Shown here piece after piece: positions 10,941 through 22,306 of a DNA stretch of 64,000 nucleotides. This DNA comes from Solicoccozyma terricola. Its lineage: Eukaryota; Basidiomycota; Tremellomycetes; Filobasidiales; Piskurozymaceae. Under the pieces are notes generated by a model. That model did no database searches. It was not told the origin of the DNA and saw only the letters and a list, made by a program, of their open reading frames with translations. A program made the translations under genes and the position numbers. The DNA lies in NCBI GenBank assembly GCA_001600875.1, contig BCLD01000018.1, positions 560,689 through 624,688 on the forward strand, given 5' to 3'. The first letter of the stretch is position 1, and each line of letters opens with the position of its first letter.

Positions 10941-12347
10941 CTCAATACTTGCCCATGTTCTTGGCAAGCTATCGAAAACCACAGGTCGATAAGCATTCAG
11001 CTAATGAAGAACGCGAGATGATGAAAAAGAAAAATCGTGTCAATCACTCACAGTGTTCATGTTCCTGACTGGACTAGTAGACAATCCACCTTCCATGGGG
11101 GGAGACTGAGAGAATGCAGCAGAAGTCCTCGCGATGGACGTGAGATCCACTATGAGAAAATTGTTAGTTAGAAATCCCCCTTAACAGAAAAAGAACGCCA
11201 ACTCCGGCGCGGAAGGAAGAAAAGGGGGGGGGGGGGGGGGAGGGGGAACTCACCCTGATCATTCTCCATAGCACCTTTCCTAAACATCCTAGCCTTCTCC
11301 CTTTCTTCCTCGGTCATACTCATCTTTCTACCATCCTGCATCGCCATCGGTTTAGTCTGAACGACTGGAGAAGTTTCCGGTCCATTGTTAGATGGTTGAT
11401 CCATCTCACCGGTTGGAGCGTTGGAGGATTCGGCGGGTACATCGGATGAAGTCTTGTTCTCGGTTTCGGCGAGTGGATCGGCAAGGAGGTCGTCGCCGTT
11501 ATCAGTGGCTTCACCTTGATAATCGAGTGGGTTACCCCAGTTGTGAGGACCAGCTCCGCCCTGATAGGATATGTAAGCCTTAGATTTTTGAATGTGAAAG
11601 TAGGGGGGAAGGAGGGATGGGAATTTTCACCTTCTTCAACGCCTTGTCCAAGCCGGTCTTGGAGACTACGATGATCAATAAAGAACGCAAACGTCAGACT
11701 CAGCCGTTGAAATGAACAAATACAGAGAGGACAGGAGGAGGAAAATAGAATGCAAGAGTTGTCGAAAAAGCAGCGTTCCCAAGATTCAACCACGGCCCAA
11801 AAAGGGAAAAGATGAGAAAAAGGAAGAGAAAGATGGAGAAGATAACGAGATCATAATAGAAGGAAACGCGCATTGAGACAGAGAGAGGAAAGGGAAGATG
11901 ATTCCGGAGAGAAAGAAGGGAATCGTCGTGATGCTGAAACCACTTCAAGCTCTCCATTGAAGAATAGGGATGATAGAGGTAAAGAAAGGAGGGTATCCGA
12001 ACCGCGGGGTAAAGAAAAAGGAGTCAAGAATAGAGAAATAACTCACCACTTCGGTCCTTGACCAAGGCGTGGGGGTAGACGCTCCTCTATAAGATTGGGG
12101 AAAGTGAAGGGTACACAGGTGTAAGGTGAACGGAATTGGATTGCGTGGGGGGGGTGAATAAGAGGATGCAGATTGAGTTGGTCGTGTGTGTGAAGAGGTA
12201 ATTGAGGTTGATCATTGGCCGGGACGAAGAGATAGTGTTGATGGATGGGGTAGAGAGTGGAATGTAATTAACGGTGATTGTCGTCGTCAATTAACTATGC
12301 AATAGCGAGGTAGAGAGGATGTTATCGCTTACTTCAGTTCGTGTCAT
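10926..12347 (-). CDS. Small HABP4/Stf2(Tma10)-like stress and ribosome-associated protein
   Basis: Small basic-to-acidic protein of about 160 residues built from six short minus-strand exons. The start at 12347 gives MTRTE, and an intron of about 260 nt follows. Further exons supply YPHALVKDRS, VSKTGLDKALKK and GGAGPHNWGNPLDYQGE, then an acidic linker, MTEEEREKARMFRKG and SIARTSAAFSQSP, ending RTWASIELGLS. The (K)GGAGPHNWG block is the RNA-binding signature shared by HABP4/SERBP1 proteins and by yeast Stf2/Tma10, which bind ribosomes under stress or starvation. The function is inferred from that motif; the C-terminal half looks basidiomycete-specific. All introns have GT-AG ends and keep phase. 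One contains a 17-G run. It lies downstream of NIC96 on the same strand. Confidence 0.72.
11224..11240. repeat. G17 homopolymer in an intron
   Basis: Seventeen consecutive G on the plus strand, then A and five more G. It lies in an intron of the minus-strand HABP4-like gene, so the transcript carries a C tract close to the donor site. Confidence 0.9.
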
Positions 12348-12886
12348 ATTGGATCAAGGGGGTTTCAGTTGTTGGTCGGAACTAGGTAGGGTTGCGATTA
12401 AAGCGGGCTATTAGATTCGGATATCGATTGGTGATGGATGAAGAGAGTTGAGAGGGAGAGTGAGAAAGTCGAGTATCAGTAAAAGGGGACAAGATCCGCT
12501 CGTGTGACTGTTGTCGGACCATTCCGAGATGGAGGGGGGAAGGGGGGGAGGGGGGGGATTGCATCATATGTCCCGACATTCCTCAAGACCACCCATCCTC
12601 GCGAGTCCCCTACCGCCCATTTCCCCCGCGTGACACCTTGGGACACTCACGTTGTTGTGCAGAAGGTGATAGGATGAGTGCTGATTGTACGTGATATGGC
12701 TGACGATGGATGGTCGAGGACGGTGTGGTGAGCTGGCTGTGGGGGGATGTGACTCGCGGACCGGGGCACCAGATCGATGCGATGCGGGGTGCAGGACTCG
12801 ATGCGGGGTACAGCCATTCAATGCGGGGTACAGCCGGCTAATGCGGGGATCAAGAGGGGTCACGTGAACAGCAGGTAAATAATCAT
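12348..12886. other. Intergenic region with minisatellite and G tracts
   Basis: About 540 bp between the NIC96 stop and the HABP4-like ATG, both genes on the minus strand. It therefore holds the NIC96 3'UTR and the promoter of the downstream gene. It contains G-rich tracts (about 12530-12557) and a four-copy minisatellite (12782-12851). A minus-strand frame runs through it, but its composition is not protein-like. Confidence 0.5.
12782..12851. repeat. Short minisatellite, 19-20 bp unit, four copies
   Basis: Copies of ATGCGGGG(T)ACAGCC-type units start at 12782, 12801, 12821 and 12841. The first is more diverged and the last is truncated. It lies just downstream of the NIC96 stop, in its probable 3'UTR. 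Confidence 0.8.
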
Positions 12887-15800
12887 CTAGAAGAAAGCAT
12901 CTGTTCACGTGCGGCAGTCGATGAATACACAGCGCGGGCGTTGACCACGTCGATTTCCCCACACTCACCTGTTCTTGCAAGCTGCTGATACGTCTGGGCA
13001 TCTAATCGATGTCGAATCGCACCAGCGAACATCATCAGCGCACGCTCCCTCTTCTTGAGACTCTCCATTGCCTGGGAAATCGTATGGTGTTTTGCCCTTT
13101 TTTCATCAGCTTCCTTCCGAGATTTGCATCGATTCGTTTAAATCAAAAAAAAAAAATCAAACACCCACCTCCTGCCTGTTCACACCGCCATACGGTGCTG
13201 CTTTCTGTGCTTGATATAGTGCATCCAGACATGTCATCGCATTCTTGACAATATCGTCAATGTTCCGCGTGATCAACTCATCTCGAGATCTGAACTCGTT
13301 GGCGGCGAGTTGGATACCATGAACGTCCTTGTTCAGGGGGAGTAGGGATTCTTGTTCAATAACCTATTTGATCGTGTGTGCGTGTGTGTTTGGTGTTTTA
13401 TCAGTACTTGGGCCAGCCCGCATTGATACAAGTCGAATCACTCACTTGAAGTGCTGCTTGGTATTCTTTTCGCTCGGTCGACCGCTTAACCTTTCGGTAA
13501 TGTAGTAGATCCTTGAGCACCCTCTTCCCAGACTCAGGTAAATCCTTGGTCATTGATTCTAGCGTTCTAGCCGTTTGTTCGACATACGCTGCCAATGAAT
13601 CCTGTTGCTCGAGTTCAGCTGCCGTTGAAGGAGTCGCGAGAGAGTCCGATACATGACGAGCGAGGGTTTGTAATACTCGAGTGTAAGCGCCTGCTTGGAG
13701 GAACAGACTAACAAGGTCTGGGAGTGGGAGATCGAGGTTATTTCGCTTGGCGGCTTCTTCGATGAGCTCGCGGAGTAACTTTCGACCATCTTTGACTTTG
13801 AGAAGAGAGAGGTCTCGACCAATGACGCTTGTCTGAAGATGCGTTCGTCCAGGTCAGCCACTGGTTAAAAATGGCTTCTCTCTCGGGGCCACTAGGGGGA
13901 CATACCGAAATCTGATCATTCCCCTGGCCTTCACCGAGCAACAGTGTGTAGCTCTTGGTGTCCAATACAATATTCCTAACCATCGCTTCACACAGTGTTT
14001 GCTGCTCTTGACCAACCGGATTCGGTAGGTCAGAGTTGAGGGTTATGAGATATATGTACTGTAGTGCCTCGATAGGATCGGTCGAAGAGAACATCCTGAT
14101 GTATCGTTGAATCATCCGTGAAAAGTTGAAATATGCGACGTTTTCTTTCTCGGATTTGTAGACTGGGTTTGGTAGGATAGGAAGGTAACAGGTCAGTACA
14201 AATCGCTACTCTTCAATCTAGATGTTCAACGTACGAATCGTCGCATCGCTTGCAGGTGATCTCGCTGGTATGCGGAGCAACCCGTAGTAAGTGAGAGCGA
14301 TTCCCATGTGAACCGCGTCTGTGTGGTACATTGAGCGGTCGTGAAGGAAGGATATAGCCTTTACACGATTGTTAATGATGCCGGGAGAATCAGTGTCCCG
14401 ATAGCACCACCTTTTCTATAAAAGTCACTCACCTCCTCGAACTGTCCGGTATAGAACAGATTCTGCACATATACCAATGGGTTGTTCTGAGTCGCTTCAG
14501 AGATGAAATGGGACGGTCCAAACTCGAGCACTTTCTTTCCCAAATCCGCGAGGGTGTATGTCCTACCGGTGCTGGACTGTTCCTCCCTCACCATACCCAA
14601 CTGATACCACATCCAATCCTCCATCGTCGCGATCACGTAACGCACGTTCTTCCTGTCGACTTCGATTCGACCAATAAGTTTGTAAAGCGCGTACTTGAAA
14701 GGATCACCGGTATCGACGGTATTCTTGACATGTTGATTCCACACTGCAAGTACCTGGTTGCGTTCTTCCTGACCGAGACTGGAGTAGGACGAGGAGATAT
14801 TAATCACTAGACCTCAAGTGTTTCAGACTCGCGGCTCCCCAACTCACTGCTTATCCGCCGACTGGATCCACTTCTTGAAGTAAGTTACAAACAACTTGTC
14901 CTTTCTTGGTAACGCAAAATCCGTGTTGGCCGCCATCTCGAGAGCTTCCACGTTATGCCCACTACGAAGAAGGTAGTAGAGTTGCGCCCAAAAGTATCCT
15001 CCATTGACGGTCTACACGAACCCGTCCTTAATTGTCAGTCATGAGAGGAATCTGAAAACGCAGTAATATCGCACTCACCTCCATCGAGGTTGGTAACAGA
15101 CCATCTTTCAACATCAAATCCACAAACGCTCTGACCTTGTGCGACACAGCCGGCGAACCACCAAGCTTAGCTTCCGCTTGTCTACCTGAAATCTGCCTCT
15201 CCACATGGTCCCAAAACCTGACGCCCACGCATTTGCTCGAATCAGCACGGCGGTCGTTCCATTGTTTGGGTAAACCCCTAATCACACTCACATGATCTCC
15301 AAATGGGTTTTCGAACCTCCGATGATTCTCCCTGTCAATGCAATCCTTTTCTCATCACCGTACGGGCTGTAATACGCTTCTGCATATTGCCTTGCTTTGA
15401 CCAAGGTACCGACGAATTCTCCTGATGCGTCTGCTACTTCATGGACGATATGGGTAAGGAGGGTGAGGGTTTCAGCCAGAAGTGGGGATTTCTGGTGCGT
15501 GGTTTGGAGGTCAGTATAGAGCAGTGTGAGAGGATATATGGAAACGTGGAACGCACGGTGTCGGAAGAGGCAGTCATCTTGTGTCTCATATGAGTGAGTA
15601 TACCAAATGGTCTGTTCTCTTTGCGGTAGGAGTTGAGACGCTAAATGAAAAGCACCATGTAGAATCGTCGTCAGTCTGGAAATGCGAAAGAGTCATAACC
15701 GGTAGAGCGGCGAACCTTGACGATCTCATCGTAAGCCATCATCTTCTTGTGCATCTGGAGTTTACTTTCACTGGATGAGGAACGTGATCCAGTGGCCGAC

Positions 15801-16485
15801 GCCGCATTGAGACCGTATACCGATCGGGAAGTAGTCGCTTCCTCCTGTAATGGCCACACCACCTCAGTCCGGATTTTTCGTCATGATCACGTCTTGTAGA
15901 ATGAACTCACTCCCATAGCCACATCTCCACCCTCATCCACCATCCCACCCAAATCATTCAACTCCTCTCCAATCCTCTCCCGAAGACCTCTCCAATCCTC
16001 TCTCACTCTCTTTGTGAGCCCATTCTGCACGACTCTTTGAGTAGTCCTTCGACCTTGCTCAAGCGCAGCAATGATGATGGTTTCTTGTCGCCATCGACGA
16101 TATCCATCAACGTCGGTATCGGCGATTGGAATAGGAGGCTCCCATTGTGGTTGAGATGCGGAGGGAGCAGCAGATAGGGAAGCGATTTGTGATTTTAGAT
16201 GGGATGGATTGATTCCTTTTGAAGCGAAGAGGTATTGACTGGTCATTGGAAGGGCGAGAGAGATTCGTCAGTCTTGGGATAAAATGATTGGACATAGAGA
16301 CACTAGCATATATCCCACCCTTGACTTTGTGATTCGGCATCGACACCAGGTCTGGACCCTTTTGCCAACTTCCTACTGGTCTGCTCGATCTGATCCAATC
16401 CCAATGCGATGTTTGGCAAATGGGCTTGATTGATTTGTTGCGCGAGCTCTTGGGATTGCTGGAAGAGGGCCTGTAGGTTGGCCAT
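12887..16485 (-). CDS. NIC96: Nucleoporin Nic96/Nup93
   Basis: Scaffold nucleoporin of the inner pore ring. Its N-terminus binds the Nsp1 channel complex and its alpha-solenoid binds the other inner-ring Nups. The start at 16485 gives MANLQALFQQSQELAQQIN, the expected N-terminal coiled coil. The family hallmark YLFASKGINPSHL follows near 16220. The rest is helical throughout, with about ten short introns. Recognisable parts are the DFG-like solenoid region (about 15300-14200), YRMFSSTDPIEALQYIYLI (about 14110) and the C-terminal LMMFAGAIRHRLDAQTY (about 13040). The exact end is uncertain. A donor follows LART, and splicing to an acceptor near 12900 gives a short DAFF tail with TAG at 12887. 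Without that splice the frame stops at 12883. Length and order fit Nic96. Confidence 0.9.
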
Positions 16486-16688
16486 GGTGAGGATGATAGG
16501 GGTGTGGGTGGTTGTAGACGACGGTGACGATGAGGAGGTGGTTGGAGGTGGTTGTTTGATTACCTGGTGACTGCTTTCACGTGACAGCAGCGAGCCCATT
16601 CAACAGAAAGTCGCGAGACGCGTACAGGGCTTCGACTCGTATTCATCCATCCAGCAGCACAATCATCACCCATCCTGTATCAGCCGCC

Positions 16689-19587
16689 ATGGCCATATCT
16701 ACACCCCTCCGTCGCTCCACACGTGGTATCCCCCTCGTATCGCCCGCAAAATCGCAATTCCTTCCTGCGACCGGGACTTCCTACCAATGGCTCGGCGAGC
16801 CCATCCCATCGACCACCTCCTCGCACACCCACTACTCGTCATGTCTTCGAATCACAGAGGAGACTCGATCTCGCGGGAAAGGGAAAGGAAAGGCAAAGGA
16901 GAAAACGGGACAATTGATGTTCAGAGTTGGTGATGGTGTGCTCATTGGAACGGTTGGAGATGTTGGGGTAGCGATATTAGTGAGGTTGTGGGAGCAGGAT
17001 GTGGAGGATGAGGAGGAGCAGGATGGCGAGCACGACGTATCAAATGGACTTGGAGAGAGTGAGAGGAAAGAAAAGATGTGTGAGATACGATGGTGTTATA
17101 GAAAAAAGGATCTACCGGGTGTTATGGGGAAAATTCAATTGAGTGATGTGAGTCTGTCTGTCCGCTTCAGCTTTACGAAATGGGGATGCTGATTCGAGCT
17201 GGGAATTTTTTTTACAACAGCACGAAGTCCTATATGCAACATCCTCCTCCAAGCCAGTCACTCAGATAGTCCCTCTGACAGCTCTAGTCCACACATGCAC
17301 CATCATCGCTTCCGAACCTTTCCGCGAACTCTATCAGTACTATCATCATTCCTACACTGGCGCTACAAAATATATCACGGTCGCTGGCTCCTCTACATCG
17401 GACGACGACGAGGAAGAGTCCGAAAACGGTGATAACCATCCTCCAACTTTGACACTTACCGTTTCAGATCGCATCTTTCGGAGAGGTAAAGGAATTATCC
17501 CTCTCGTATATTATTGCACCAGAGCTTTCGACAAATTTGCGAAAGGAGGGAAAGGAATTGCTTGGTGGGATATCGACGTTGAGGAGGTCATGAGTAAAGG
17601 GAAAAAGGAAGGGATATGGGATGTAGAGAAGCCGAAGAGGACCAAGGAGGATGAGGAAAGGGATAGGAAAGTGGATGAGATGGTGAAATTAGACCGGATT
17701 AGAGGGAAAAAAATCAAGGAAGTTAGTAGTGATGACAGTGGCGAGGAATTTGAGGGTGCAGACGAGAGCGCGGATGAGGCAATAGATGGTGCGGAGGAGA
17801 GTGAAGATGATGGGCGGGATATGGAGGAATCAACACCTCGGAAACGCAAGTCCAAGACGACATCTCGACCAACTAAAAAGCGGAAATCCGTCAAAGAAGT
17901 AAAACTTGCACAGAAACGGAATAGAACACGGCAACCAGCCAACGACGATCCATTCAAGTCCATAGAACTTGATAAATTGCCCAAAGATCCATTTGAGAGA
18001 GCACTTCACCTCTTACATGTCGGAGCAACTCCAGATTCTTTACCGAAAAGGGAAACAGAGTATTTGGAGGTGATGAGTAGGGTTCAAGAGGGGGTCGAGA
18101 GTGGAAATGGAGGCTGCTTGTGTGAGATTGCGATTAGAGTGGGAAGGGGTGAACAACCAGCTAATCTCGGAAACTATCGCAGACATCGCTGGAGTACCTG
18201 GAACAGGAAAAACAGCGACTGTACATGCCGTCATCAAGGATCTTCGTCGACAAGTGGAAGAATTCGTGAGTTTCGCCCGGACATTTCGCTACCAAATGTT
18301 TTCTAACTCGTCGATTCAATTTTCAAGGAAATCCCGCCCTTTTCTTACGTCGAGATCAATGGCCTCAAAATTCCAACACCACAACATGCTTACTCTGTGC
18401 TGTGGGATGCTATCTCGGGGACGACAGGATCAAGCTCCAAGACAGCCCTGCGATCGCTGGAGGAGCATTTCGGTGTCGTCGGGAAGCAGAGAGGGATTAG
18501 AGGTCCTCGCGGGCACACGTTGTAAGTCGAATTCCAAAGATGTGCGCTGTCGCTGGAGCTAACGATGCGACTACCGATCAGCGTGGTGCTCATGGATGAG
18601 CTTGATCAGCTTCTCACCGCCAAACAGGATGTTGTGTACAACTTCTTCAATTGGCCAACTTTGAGAGATTCTCAGTTGTTCGTCATTGCAGTCGCGAACA
18701 GGATGGATCTACCTCAGCAACTGGCTGCAAAGGTGAAAAGCCGACTGGGTAAGCATCACCTCACCGGACTGCTGCATGTCGATGCTAATCCCTGCCCGGC
18801 GCTACGCAACAGGCATGCAAAGTCTGTACTTTCAGCCTTACGATCGAGAAGACCTCATGGCGATTGCGCAGTCAAGACTTGTGGCACATCCCCATGATTC
18901 CAGAGATCCTCAGGTCCTGCATTCAGAGGCAATCCGATTGGCTGCCATGAAGATGGCGGGAACTAACGGAGACGCTAGAAGAGTGCTAGATGCTTGTCGG
19001 TGAGAGAATGGCGGCTGAAGTCTTGACTGATTGTGAATGCTGACTTGGTGTTGTGTGCCAACCCAGTCGAGCCGTTGAAGTTGCAATTGAAACCGCCAAC
19101 AAGAATGAGATGATGCCAGCCGTGGTCTCCGTCAAGGACATGCAGATGGTTCTGAAGGCCTTGACGTCAAGTCCAGTAGCTTTGTTCCTCAAGCAGTGTA
19201 CCGTGTATGAGAAAATCATGTTGGCAGCGGTCCTTCGTTGCGTACGGCGAGAGGGCGTCCCTGAGATTTCCTGGCTGAATGTGAGTGTATGTGGGGCAAG
19301 AATTAGGCAGGTCAACTGAAATGAAGCACTGCGATCACCAGGTCTGTCGCGATCACGATAACCTCATCAAATCGATGTTCGACACTGCATCCATTCTTAG
19401 CAACGCGGAGCTCCAGATCGTCTTCCAGTCTCTTCTGGCAACTCGGACCTTGACGTATTCGAACGAGAAGTACAAAGTTATGAATGACCGGAAGCTTGCT
19501 CTTGGCCTTGGAATGGACGCCAACGAGGTGGGACGGGTGCTCATGGCAGAGGGGGAGGACTGGGCTCGTGTTCTTGCAGGTCTTTGA
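16689..19587 (+). CDS. ORC1: Origin recognition complex subunit 1
   Basis: Largest ORC subunit. It binds origins, helps load MCM and carries the complex's ATPase. The start at 16689 (CCGCCATGG context) gives MAISTPLRRSTRG. The N-terminal BAH domain spans roughly 16900-17590, with MFRVGDGVLIGT and the ending GIIPLVYYCTRAFD. A long acidic then Lys/Arg-rich linker follows (RKRKSKTTSRPTKKRK, a likely NLS). The AAA+ domain has Walker A GVPGTGKTATVH (about 18190-18225), Walker B VVLMDELDQL (about 18586-18612) and a sensor-1 segment VIAVANRMDLP. It then has FQPYDREDL and a C-terminal winged helix ending RVLAGL. Introns lie near 17149-17220, 18120-18180, 18267-18328, 18523-18581, 18750-18813, 18999-19065 and 19278-19341. 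It converges with CDC20. Confidence 0.94.
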
Positions 19588-19700
19588 ACCTGTCCACGTT
19601 GTATAGGAGCCGTAACGATATTATTATGAACGTAGACGACAGTAATGAAAGTTCGTCATAGATAGTTACAAATATAAGACAACAGATGACTGGCCCGCAA

Positions 19701-21994
19701 CTACCTCAATTTAGTGCTGATCTTGCTACGAGACGCGGAGCGGTCGGGATCAGCCGCTATCTTTGCTTTGTACCCGGTTCTTGCTTCCCAGATCCTCCAG
19801 AACTGAAAGTCGAGAGATGCTGGAGATTAGCAACGGTAATTAAGGGGGTAGCACGCTGCAACCCACCTTCAAGTTCTCATCGCACGCTCCGGTGACAACG
19901 GTGCACCCGTCAGGACTCAAAGCACTACACAAGACTCTTTCGTCGTGGGCCGGGAACTCGTAGATCTTCTGCATGGAAGGGTAAGACCAAAGGGCGATTT
20001 GATTGTCTGGGAAGCCGTGTGTAGAAAGGATTTCCTTTGAATGAGGAGACCAAACGAGGGACGTGACTTGGGATGGAGTAGGAAGGGAGGAGAGACGTGC
20101 GCCGGTTGTCGAAGACCTGTTTGTGCAGACCGCCTTGTCAGTGTTCCTCGCGATCCCTCGTGTATCTGGAAAGCTCACCAGAAGTGGATCGTCTGATCGT
20201 TTGTGCCACCACCAGTGGCGAGCAAACTTGATTGCCAAGGGCACCATGCAATGGCCTAGTGTCACCACGCTGGGTTAGATATCAACCACAAAGCCGCACA
20301 ATCGGAGTCGCTCACTTTGACGGCTGCGGTGTGATTCATCTTTTGCCACTTTGGAGTAGACATGGCGACACCCGACTCGTCCGTGATGACCGATTGACCG
20401 ATCCGTCCACTGTCGACATATGCTTATCGTGAGCGCTCGGCGACCAAGATAGGGATTGAAGGCCAACGCACTCCCAACAGTTTACGACATTGTCATTCCC
20501 ACCTGAAGCCAGGAATTGACCATCACTTCGCCAAGCCAGCCCACAGACCTGTTTGCGCCATCGATCAGTCATCACCCCGAGAAGAACGGTCTGTGGATTG
20601 AATCACCTCCGAACGATGCCCATTCAATTCTTGAACTTTATGCCTCGCCACTCGGACATCATGATGGTAAATCGACCCATCTCTGCATCCTGATGAGAGT
20701 GTCGGTCCATTCCATGCAAGGGTACCGACTCGCGCCTGTTATCGCGGCGGGGTTATCAGTAGAGCCAAAAATATCGTGAAGCAGGAAACAACTGACTCGA
20801 TGACCAGCCATTGTTCTGATCTTCTTGGATTGTTCGACATCCCAGATCTCAACTTCACCATAGTCATTCCCGACGGCAAGGTAGGCTCCATCACCTGCCC
20901 AAGCCAGAGACGATATGTCTGCTTGGTCCTCGCTGCAAAACGCTCAAGAATCCGTTCAGAAATCTGCCCGTTCCAAGGATTGAATACCGCAAAACACCCA
21001 CTTCTCCGAATCATGCAACATTTGCACTTCCCCCGAATCAGCATCCCACACATAAGCCACTTTAGCCAATCCAATCCCAACTTTATTCGTACAACTCCAA
21101 CTCAAGAGATTCAAATAATAATCGTTAGCGAAACCTGGAGCATCCAGTACTCTTTCTGGGATTGTGGGAATTCTACGTTTCGTTGCTGCCGAAGAAGCTG
21201 AGGAAGTGGTTGCGCCGACTTGACCAGGTGTCGTCGGCACTCCGGATCGAATCGCTTTACGAGCGAGATCGAGATGAGAAGTAGCGGTGCTCGAAGGGGG
21301 AGCAGCGTGAAATGAGAGGATCCGAGTATGAGGTGCTCCGACTGAGGATGAGCTGATCAAAGAGTAATTGGCGGAGTGTTCTGAGGAGGCAAGAGAGGTA
21401 TCGCCTGTGTTTGACATGGAAGAGAGAGATGGGATTGGATATTCCCCTGATGAGGAGTTCTGACGGGATGGAATGAAGCGATCGAGCTGATTGTTGCACA
21501 TCAGATATTTGCAGCGTTCATTTGACTACCAAGCACGGTCAAACTCACTCCCTTTCCGCTCAATCCTTTCAAGCTTTTTGTACTGCCACTGCCGCCGCCG
21601 CCTCCTACGGTTCCTCCCGCTCCACTACCAGCAACACTCCTCCAATCTCCACCAACAACGTCCATTCCCATTCCTGATCTGATTCCAGAGGTTCCAGAAT
21701 GTGAATCAATGTTGGACTGACGAGATGCTGGTCGTTCGTGGATGGATTTGGTCGGGGAGGACGGTTTAGATTTCGAGATGAATGGATTGGTGCTATGGGG
21801 GTTTCATTTGTCAGAAAAAAGGGGAAATTGATGGATGACATCCACTGGGATTGCACGACTTACACATCTCCAGCAGCTACATATTCAGACCCTACGGTCA
21901 TATTTGCCATACCATTCGATACTCCATCGAATGCTCGACCAGCAGGTGAAGTCGCCGCGCTAACCGGCTTGCGAGGTGGAGTTCTTGATTCCAT
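19701..21994 (-). CDS. CDC20: APC/C activator Cdc20 (Slp1/fizzy)
   Basis: WD40 activator and substrate receptor of the anaphase-promoting complex, and target of the spindle checkpoint. The start at 21994 gives [12 protein letters not shown]. The N-terminus is Ser/Gly-rich. It contains a C-box, DRFIPSR (about 21480), and a Mad2-binding-type motif, [10 protein letters not shown] (about 21310), which favours Cdc20 over Cdh1. The propeller begins [20 protein letters not shown] and has [15 protein letters not shown] blades. Later blades include [18 protein letters not shown] and IALWSYPSM. After an intron the last exon gives FWRIWEA and ends STKLR. The final Leu-Arg resembles the APC-binding IR tail. 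The stop lies at 19701-19703. Several introns of about 50-70 nt are inferred between 20270 and 21960. Confidence 0.9.
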
Positions 21995-22306
21995 GCGGCT
22001 CAGCGACGATAGTTGGGCGAGGATAGGAAGTTCTGGACGCTTCTAGACGCTGGTATGTACGGACGCTACTTGTGGGGCAGTAGCGAGACGGTGTATGGGA
22101 TGAAGTTTCTACGTAGATTGTCATTCAACGTTGTTTGCCCTGTCTACTTTGTGAAATGACGCGTGGATCTGAAATCCGCGGATCAGATTTTATTATCGCG
22201 AGCGGAACTCGTGTGCTCTCTGCTCATATAGGTGATGATCATGAATGACTCCCTTCCACTGCTGTAGATCGTACATCGCCTGCTGCGTCGAGTCACACAG
22301 CTCACC
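21995..22306. promoter_or_regulatory. Divergent promoter CDC20 / myotubularin
   Basis: About 310 bp between two divergent ATGs. I see no open frame with coding character and no clear TATA box. It probably serves both genes. Confidence 0.4.

Noticed and set aside
12564..12880. Continuation of NIC96 through the minisatellite as an extra C-terminal exon
   Set aside because: The frame is Pro/His/Arg/Ser-rich and unlike Nup93 C-termini, which end just after the FAG-type helix; a short spliced end or an earlier stop fits better.
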